Assembly (NCBI GenBank): GCA_955652655.1
Contig: CATPCK010000857.1
Span: 1 to 6,495, forward strand
Length of the DNA stretch: 6,495 nt
Direction: 5' to 3'
Source: an uncultured Ktedonobacteraceae bacterium
Lineage (GTDB): Bacteria; Chloroflexota; Ktedonobacteria; Ktedonobacterales; Ktedonobacteraceae
The translations under genes and the position numbers were made by a program. Below the pieces are notes generated by a model. It had not been told where the DNA came from. It saw only the letters and a list, made by a program, of their open reading frames with translations, and ran no database searches. Below, in pieces: positions 1 through 4,041 of this stretch. Each line of letters opens with the position of its first letter. The stretch's first letter is position 1.

Positions 1-1046
1 ACCTGGAAGCGCGGGTTCAAAATGCCGAGGGATCGTGGAAGTGCCCTGTCACGCCCCATTGCGAACAAGATGCGAGCCGTCACTGGTACGACCGCCACAT
101 AGATGCCCAGCGTAGCTGTCAATCCCGTTATGGTGATGAGAATGCTACCTGCTCCCCAGTAGAGCCTGGCAATAGGTGTGACCGGCGTGAAGCCGGAATC
201 GATGTAGTGCTGCAATTGCGACAGGGGAACGGACTCTGAATAGGCGTACGAAGTGAGTACCCAAAAAATGCCGATGGTGACTGCAGCAAGTATTACGGCG
301 ATCGGTATCAAGCGGCGAGGGGTCTTTGTTTCTTCGGCTACGACAGAGGCAGCGTCGTACCCATTGAAACTCAAGATACCGAAGATCACTGCCACGGCAA
401 TGCCATTGAAGCCTCCAGTTGCCGACGAGAACGAGAAAGGAGCCAGGTCGAGTTTTCCTAGTCTACCCTGCACGATCACGATGGTCATGGCGAGCGCTGT
501 GACCACAGCTGTTTCAACGCACATAAATCCCAGGGCGACACGAGCATTGAAGCGAATATCCCGGTAAACCACGAACGCCGTAATAGCAGTCAGGACGAGC
601 ATTCCTATGACACCCTCTATAGGATTTGACGGGACACCAAAGTACTGCAGGAGCTCTCCGAAGAAGAGCGCGAAGGTCAAAGTTGTGAGGCAGGGTCCGG
701 TAATATAATAGAGGACAAGGATAGCCCCGGTCCATAGTCCGAATGAAGGCCGAAAGGTATGCCACAGCCAGGTATAGGCCTGTCCGGCGGCAGAGAGTTC
801 TTTACTGATCATGGCATAACTGATCACAGTAGGCAGCGCAATAAAGAATGAGGCCAGGAAGATGAGGGGAGCGATTGGTCCGCTGGCGATGCTCATTGGC
901 CCCCAGTTGAAATAAATACCAATCGCCGGTGACATGATGACCGCTCCCAGCCCCGCAACCGCTAACAGATTCAGGGCGTTCGAACGTAGTGTCACACCTG
1001 TTTTGGAACTTGCTGCGGACCGGCCAGGGGGCTCTGTATTTGCTAT
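1..1046 (-). CDS. APC-superfamily amino acid permease, N-terminal part (runs off left edge)
   Basis: This is a cytoplasmic-membrane transporter, probably for an amino acid or amine; the substrate cannot be told. Read from 1046, 348 codons are open to the edge, about 70% of a usual 12-helix permease of 480-500 aa. Hydrophobic segments begin near residue 25 (LNLLAVAGLGAVIMSPAIG) and recur near 57-80, 103-130, 145-160, 170-193, 213-230, 248-268 and 298-320. The APC hallmark is seen at about 228-250 (NGYDAA, then AEETKTPRR, then IPIAV), and the usual ARILFAMGRDRALPR follows the eighth helix at 324-338. The start is uncertain. AGGAG at 1058-1054 lies 7 bases before an ATA at 1046, and an in-frame stop lies upstream with no ATG, GTG or TTG between. 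The first conventional in-frame start is GTG at 995 (residue 18), which keeps helix 1 but has no good Shine-Dalgarno. It follows the broken regulator on the same strand by about 75 bases. Family call is firm; start is not. Confidence 0.9.
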   Translation of the reverse strand, partial: MANTEPPGRSAASSKTGVTLRSNALNLLAVAGLGAVIMSPAIGIYFNWGPMSIASGPIAPLIFLASFFIALPTVISYAMISKELSAAGQAYTWLWHTFRPSFGLWTGAILVLYYITGPCLTTLTFALFFGELLQYFGVPSNPIEGVIGMLVLTAITAFVVYRDIRFNARVALGFMCVETAVVTALAMTIVIVQGRLGKLDLAPFSFSSATGGFNGIAVAVIFGILSFNGYDAASVVAEETKTPRRLIPIAVILAAVTIGIFWVLTSYAYSESVPLSQLQHYIDSGFTPVTPIARLYWGAGSILITITGLTATLGIYVAVVPVTARILFAMGRDRALPRSLGILNPRFQ

Positions 1047-1053
1047 TGGTTTT

Positions 1054-1058
1054 CTCCT
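1054..1058 (-). promoter_or_regulatory. Shine-Dalgarno AGGAG ahead of the permease
   Basis: On the minus strand, GGAGAGAGGAG ends 7 bases before the ATA codon at 1046-1044, in frame with the permease. The spacing is ideal for initiation at that ATA and unsuited to the GTG at 995, more than 50 bases further on. It argues that the native start was, or is, at 1046. Confidence 0.6.
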
Positions 1059-1120
1059 CTCTCCATCCCTTTGACATGGGTGACACAGGCAGGATAGATG
1101 ATCATGTAGAGTACACTATC

Positions 1121-1242
1121 TCAAACGAGGCGGTGATCAATGGCATAGAGCATTGACCCGGTCAGCGATGAGACTCCAAGACTGAGAACCTGCCGATGGG
1201 CAATCGGGAAGGTCAAGAAGCCTGTGGGGAGACCGTAAGACC
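1121..1242 (-). pseudogene. Remnant of a LuxR-type C-terminal HTH
   Basis: LuxR HTHs attached to such TPR regulators usually start with GLT(A)RE and end with a stretch like LGVSSRTAATRYAIEHHLV and a stop. Here the TPR frame reaches GLT at 1242-1234, jumps to VSPQAS (compare ISPRTV of the recognition helix) and stops at 1213. In the next reading, minus strand 1180-1121, the sequence LGVSSLTGSMLYAIDHRLV ends in TGA at 1123-1121. Order and spacing fit a domain that lost about 20-25 residues after GLT and then gained a frameshift. The match is by eye to a short stretch, so chance similarity is possible, but it falls in the right place, strand and order. Confidence 0.55.
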
Positions 1243-1986
1243 AAATACGGATTCAAACCGTAGAAGGCTCGTCTCGTCGAAGCTGGAAACCTCACTCGTG
1301 AGAGTGGGAATCTCGTCTCCCTTCATGGGACGAGAGGATGTCAAATTTCGCCCTTCGCTCCACAGGGCTGCAAAGGTCTTCTCACCAAGGTGAGCACGGG
1401 CGGCAGCCAGGGTATGCTCGTAGAAAGGCTGCTCTATCCCTAAAGGGCTAAAATATTCATGAGATCTGCGCACAGCGTCAGCCACAGCAAAGAGCCGGAC
1501 CGTCCACACAACCTGTCCTTGCGCCGCTGCGACCTCTCCAATACCCTCCAGGCAGGAAGCCAGCACCCATTTGATCCTTGGCATGAGCCACCGCTCCTTG
1601 AGCATCATGATACCTTGCTCATAGAGGGTAGATGCATCTGCGAGCTTCTCCTCTCGTAAGGCGAGGTGCCCCAATCCGTAGAGTGCTCGCGCGATGTCGT
1701 CCTCGCTCTCCGATTCCTTCCCAAAAGCAAGCGCCTCTTCGAGCAGTGCACGTGCAACTTCTTTTTTCCCGAGGGCTAGTTCCGCATTCGCCTGAATGAT
1801 CAAAGCCTCCACCGAGAAAACTGGTTTTCCCAACGTTCTGAAGAGAGCAATGCTCTCCTCGCAACGCCAACGTGCCGTCTCGTAATCTCCCTGGGCATAG
1901 GCGGCCCACCCTAGAAAGTACAGATTTGTGGCAATTCCCCGCTCATCACCCAGCGTTCTGAACAATTCCATGCTCTCCTCGCACAA
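1213..1986 (-). CDS. TPR-repeat C-terminal fragment of the broken regulator
   Basis: This is the ligand- or partner-sensing TPR part of an NB-ARC/TPR regulator, 257 codons from the TTG at 1986. Helical repeats are clear: about residues 17-52 (GIATNLYFLGWAAYAQGDY and on), 58-90, 97-130 and 142-172. The later part (YEHTLAAARAHLGEKTFAALWSEGR) is the usual segment between TPRs and a C-terminal LuxR HTH. The homologous reading does not start at 1986: it extends in frame without a stop to about 2070 (GDNWGVADLLLSVGCLAQFH), overlapping the end of the NB-ARC frame. No good Shine-Dalgarno precedes the TTG; an ATG at 1971 has GAGGAG only 3 bases before it. I therefore read it as the displaced back half of the upstream gene rather than an independent gene. 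It ends in GLT VSPQAS, where GLT resembles the first residues of a LuxR HTH. Confidence 0.7.
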   Translation of the reverse strand: MCEESMELFRTLGDERGIATNLYFLGWAAYAQGDYETARWRCEESIALFRTLGKPVFSVEALIIQANAELALGKKEVARALLEEALAFGKESESEDDIARALYGLGHLALREEKLADASTLYEQGIMMLKERWLMPRIKWVLASCLEGIGEVAAAQGQVVWTVRLFAVADAVRRSHEYFSPLGIEQPFYEHTLAAARAHLGEKTFAALWSEGRNLTSSRPMKGDEIPTLTSEVSSFDETSLLRFESVFGLTVSPQAS

Positions 1987-2047
1987 AAGACGCGCCCGGT
2001 CAAACTCTCCATGGAACTGTGCCAGGCATCCTACTGAGAGCAGAAGA

Positions 2048-3502
2048 TCAGCGACACCCCAGTTGTCTCCTACTTTCCTGCCCGACCTGTTGTAAAAGGC
2101 TCTTATCCATAAGCGATGACACGAGGTCCAGGGTCGGCGTGATCAGATCACCAGGAGCCGCACAGACCTCCTCCACTGCTTCCAGGGTACAGCCACCAAC
2201 GAAGACGGAAAGCCGCCGGAAGCATCGCTGCTCTTCCTGGGAGAGCAAGTCATAGCTCCATTGAAGCGTATTGCGCAAGGTCTGCTGCCGGGCAGGTGTA
2301 TCCCGTGCTCCACCGGTCAACACAGTCAGTCGACGCCCAAGCCGGGAGAGCAGTGCGTGGGGAGCTAACAGCTTGATGCGGGCTGCTGCAAGCTCCAGTG
2401 CCAGTGGCAAGCCATCCAGTCGGCTGCAGATCTGGGCAATGGTTCCAGCATTATCCTCGGTCACCTGGAAATCGGGTTTGACCGCCTGCGCCCGCTGCAC
2501 AAAGAGAATGACTGCTGGCGATCGCAGGATGGCTTCCAAGGTTGGCATGGAATGAGGATCAGGTAGTGCCAGTGGCGGGATCGGGAACTCGTATTCCCCC
2601 CGCACATGCAACACCACGCGGCTCGTTACCAGGATCTTGAGACGAGGACAGGCCAAGAGGAGGTCTGAAAGGCTTGAGGCCGCTGAGAGCACCTGCTCAA
2701 AGTTGTCCAGCACGAGCAGAAGGTGCTTGTCGCGCAGAAACACGTGCAGGTAGTCGTGGAGGCGCTCAGAAAACGCTCGATTCGCTATCTCACGCAGCCC
2801 GAGCGCTTGCGCTATCGCAGGCACAACCAACTTGGGATCGCTTATGGAAGCAAGCTGAACAAAACACACGCCATGGGCAAACGTTCCGAAGAGATCAGTA
2901 GCGACTTGCAGCGCCAGGCGGGTCTTACCGGCCCCGCCGGTACCGGTCAGCGTGAAGAGACGCACTTCAGGACGCAAAAGCTGTGCACAGACGGCTTGCT
3001 CCTCCTGCTGGCGCCCAACCAACTGGGTGAGTGGAACAGAGAGATGTTGGAAGCGCACGGGCGAATCGACATGCACTGGTTCGGCTTCGATGCGCGGAGA
3101 GGTCGCGGCAGACAATTGTGTGATGGACGCGGGAACAGGAGACGGTGTAGAAGGCACCGTAGTCTCGGAAGGAGGTTTTTCCGGAGGCAGCGAGCCGAGC
3201 AGGGTGCGTAACCAGCCTTCGTCCAGCAGGATCTTCGTCCTGGCAGCCTTCCACAGGGCGCGGATCTCAGCTTCCTCCTGGCCGGCAGCAAAGGCCTCGT
3301 GGCGGGTGCCCAGTTCGATCAAGTGTTTCAGGTGGCCCGCCTTGGGATACTTGCTGCCGCTCTCCCAGGTCTGGATCGTTCGTTCAGTCACTCCAAGCAT
3401 CTGCGCGAGTCCGCCCTGCGTCACCCCGATGGCGTTGCGCAGGCTGACACAGCGGTTGCCGAACAGATAGTCTCGCTCGCGGTACTGATAAGAGCTTCTC
3501 AC
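2048..3502 (-). CDS. XRE-family HTH / NB-ARC ATPase regulator, truncated before the TPR region
   Basis: This cytoplasmic STAND-type transcription regulator of 484 aa is predicted to bind DNA with its N-terminal HTH and to switch state by nucleotide binding. Residues about 13-65 form an XRE HTH (TQGGLAQMLGVTERTIQTWE). A Pro/Ser-rich linker covers about 105-150. NB-ARC begins at LVGR (161-164), with P-loop GTGGAGKT (187-194), Walker B LLLVLDN (261-267), sensor ILVTSR (290-295) and GLPLAL (364-369). A helical part then runs to SLMDKSLLQQ near 463-472. It stops with a short unrelated tail (SRRQLGCR) where family members continue into winged-helix and TPR parts. The GTG at 3502 is chosen because AAGGAG lies 7 bases before it and because SSYQYRERDYLFG is where such proteins normally begin; the open frame extends to an ATG at 3574, but that extension looks non-coding. 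Lacking its own TPR sensor, it may be inactive or deregulated. Confidence 0.85.
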   Translation of the reverse strand: MRSSYQYRERDYLFGNRCVSLRNAIGVTQGGLAQMLGVTERTIQTWESGSKYPKAGHLKHLIELGTRHEAFAAGQEEAEIRALWKAARTKILLDEGWLRTLLGSLPPEKPPSETTVPSTPSPVPASITQLSAATSPRIEAEPVHVDSPVRFQHLSVPLTQLVGRQQEEQAVCAQLLRPEVRLFTLTGTGGAGKTRLALQVATDLFGTFAHGVCFVQLASISDPKLVVPAIAQALGLREIANRAFSERLHDYLHVFLRDKHLLLVLDNFEQVLSAASSLSDLLLACPRLKILVTSRVVLHVRGEYEFPIPPLALPDPHSMPTLEAILRSPAVILFVQRAQAVKPDFQVTEDNAGTIAQICSRLDGLPLALELAAARIKLLAPHALLSRLGRRLTVLTGGARDTPARQQTLRNTLQWSYDLLSQEEQRCFRRLSVFVGGCTLEAVEEVCAAPGDLITPTLDLVSSLMDKSLLQQVGQESRRQLGCR

Positions 3503-3509
3503 ACGCACG

Positions 3510-3515
3510 CTCCTT
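3510..3515 (-). promoter_or_regulatory. Shine-Dalgarno AAGGAG deciding the GTG start at 3502
   Basis: AAGGAG on the minus strand lies 7 bases before the GTG at 3502-3500. Another in-frame GTG at 3508 is only 1 base from it and is too close. The site favours 3502 over the upstream ATG at 3574. Confidence 0.65.
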
Positions 3516-3564
3516 GCCAGGATTTCGCGCCACTTACATGCCTTGCGCATCGAAAACAGGAATG

Positions 3565-3583
3565 TGAGCGCCACATACGCTCA
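3565..3583. repeat. Inverted repeat TGAGCG-N7-CGCTCA
   Basis: Perfect 6-base arms (3565-3570 and 3578-3583) flank CCACATA. It lies about 65 bases before the GTG of the XRE-NB-ARC gene, a place fit for an operator or a 5'-leader hairpin of that gene. Autoregulation by the XRE domain is possible but not shown. Confidence 0.45.
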
Positions 3584-3651
3584 AGCTCTCCTCGTTTAGA
3601 TGCGCAGGTCGGCCTCTGGCGTGAAACCCTGCTTGTGTGCTCAAGCATGAG

Positions 3652-3674
3652 CTGAAGCCGAACTGAAAGCCGAG
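3652..3674. repeat. Imperfect tandem repeat CTGAAGCCGAA / CTGAAAGCCGAG
   Basis: Two adjacent copies of 11 and 12 bases differ by one inserted A and the last base. It directly follows a small dyad GCTCA-AGCA-TGAGC at 3639-3652. Function unknown; possibly slippage or paired binding sites. Confidence 0.4.
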
Positions 3675-3758
3675 CTAACCCACACTGACATCTAAGAGTG
3701 ATGCGGCTACACTGAAGCGTAGGAGGTGGACTCATCCAAGCAGACCACTACCTGAGGT

Positions 3759-3789
3759 TATGTGACTTTCGCTGCAGTGAGCACACATA
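3759..3789. repeat. Composite dyad TATGTG ... CTGCAG ... CACATA
   Basis: Outer arms TATGTG (3759-3764) and CACATA (3784-3789) are perfect complements. Between them TCGCTGCAGTGA (3769-3780) is a near-palindrome with one mismatched pair. The outer centre is at 3774 and the inner at 3774.5, so they nearly share an axis. The 31-base size suits a dimeric or tetrameric regulator site in the shared promoter region. It could be chance. Confidence 0.4.
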
Positions 3790-3886
3790 CATCCTTGTCT
3801 CTATTCATGAGCGCTATCAACCAATGGTGCTACTTATACCTTGAGTAACCCTGCAAAAGGCTACATGGGCCAAATATCATCCAGTT

Positions 3887-3904
3887 TGAGGTAGATTTAC
3901 CTCA
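3887..3904. repeat. Inverted repeat TGAGGTA-GATT-TACCTCA
   Basis: Perfect 7-base arms with a 4-base spacer, about 140 bases before the LuxR-family gene. A second TTTGAG at 3906 follows the one at 3885 by 21 bases, two helical turns. It looks like an operator; no T-run follows, so a terminator is unlikely. Confidence 0.5.
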
Positions 3905-3922
3905 CTTTGAGCAGGTTTTGCC

Positions 3923-3940
3923 AAACAAATGAGCTTGTTT
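3923..3940. repeat. Inverted repeat AAACAA-ATGAGC-TTGTTT
   Basis: Perfect 6-base AT-rich arms around ATGAGC, about 100 bases before the start at 4042 and 19 bases after the previous dyad. Too weak for a terminator hairpin; more likely a protein-binding dyad or chance. Confidence 0.35.
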
Positions 3941-4030
3941 AGGTCTGGCGATGGTTGCTCAATCATTAAACAGCCCCATCGGTTATCATAGCACATCAGA
4001 TTTTGGCGAGCAAGGAGGAGAAAGGGTAAA

Positions 4031-4035
4031 AAGGA
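4031..4035 (+). promoter_or_regulatory. Shine-Dalgarno AAGGA for the LuxR-family regulator
   Basis: AAGGA ends 6 bases before ATG 4042. An in-frame TAA at 4036-4038 excludes any longer start. A stronger AAGGAGGAG at 4012-4020 is 21 bases from the ATG, too far for direct use, and no start codon follows it at proper distance; it may act as a standby site or be incidental. Confidence 0.6.
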
Positions 4036-4041
4036 TAACTC

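Larger units (their letters stand above)
1121..3502 (-). pseudogene. Broken XRE-NB-ARC-TPR-LuxR type STAND regulator (whole locus)
   Basis: This entry joins three minus-strand segments that look like one former regulator or a chimera of two. Segment 1 (3502-2048) is XRE HTH plus NB-ARC ATPase. Segment 2 (about 2070-1213) is TPR repeats in the frame +1 to segment 1. Segment 3 (about 1208-1121) is the tail of a LuxR-type HTH in another frame. Proteins of this kind usually run NB-ARC, winged helix, then a stretch with the pattern MLETIREYALE, then many TPRs, over roughly 800-1000 aa. Here the text goes almost directly from DKSLLQQVGQE to GDNWGVADLLLS, so on the order of 200 residues seem to be missing. 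A second loss lies between GLT at 1242-1234 and VSPQ at 1233-1222, where the body of the HTH should be. The front part may still be made; the full regulator cannot be without frameshifting. Confidence 0.7.
3503..4041. promoter_or_regulatory. Divergent intergenic region between the two regulators
   Basis: About 540 bases without a convincing gene separate the XRE-NB-ARC gene (leftward) from the LuxR-family gene (rightward), so promoters for both should lie here. It is less GC-rich than the genes. It holds inverted repeats at 3565-3583, 3639-3652, 3759-3789, 3887-3904 and 3923-3940, a tandem imperfect repeat at 3652-3674, and a shared motif TGAGC(1-2 bases)CACATAC at 3565 and 3778. TATCAT, close to a -10 box, occurs at 3875-3880 and 3984-3989, but neither has a good -35 at proper spacing, so I do not place a promoter. 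A minus-strand open frame at 3735-3499 has no recognisable features and overlaps the start of the NB-ARC gene. Confidence 0.6.

Noticed and set aside
802..1086. Minus-strand 94-codon open frame starting at an ATG at 1080-1086
   Set aside because: It is out of frame with the permease, which has clear membrane helices and APC motifs over the same DNA; the ATG has no Shine-Dalgarno.
1047..1120. TTGAGA with 17-base spacing as a permease promoter, and a terminator between the two minus-strand genes
   Set aside because: The matching -10 (TCATCT) is poor, and no GC-rich hairpin with a T-run is present.
2048..2090. Programmed ribosomal frameshift joining NB-ARC and TPR
   Set aside because: No convincing slippery run or stimulatory structure was seen, and the expected sequence between the domains is also missing, which points to deletion rather than recoding.
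2723..3211. Plus-strand 162-codon open frame
   Set aside because: Antisense to the P-loop and Walker B part of the NB-ARC domain; Arg/Gly-rich shadow reading.
3499..3735. Minus-strand 78-codon open frame in the intergenic region
   Set aside because: No Shine-Dalgarno before its ATG, Cys/Arg-rich non-protein-like composition, no recognisable domain, and it runs into the start of the XRE-NB-ARC gene.
3875..3989. TATCAT boxes as -10 promoter elements
   Set aside because: Close to TATAAT, but the only -35 candidates at 16-18 bases are poor (CTGCAA for the first, AATCAT for the second), so no promoter can be placed.
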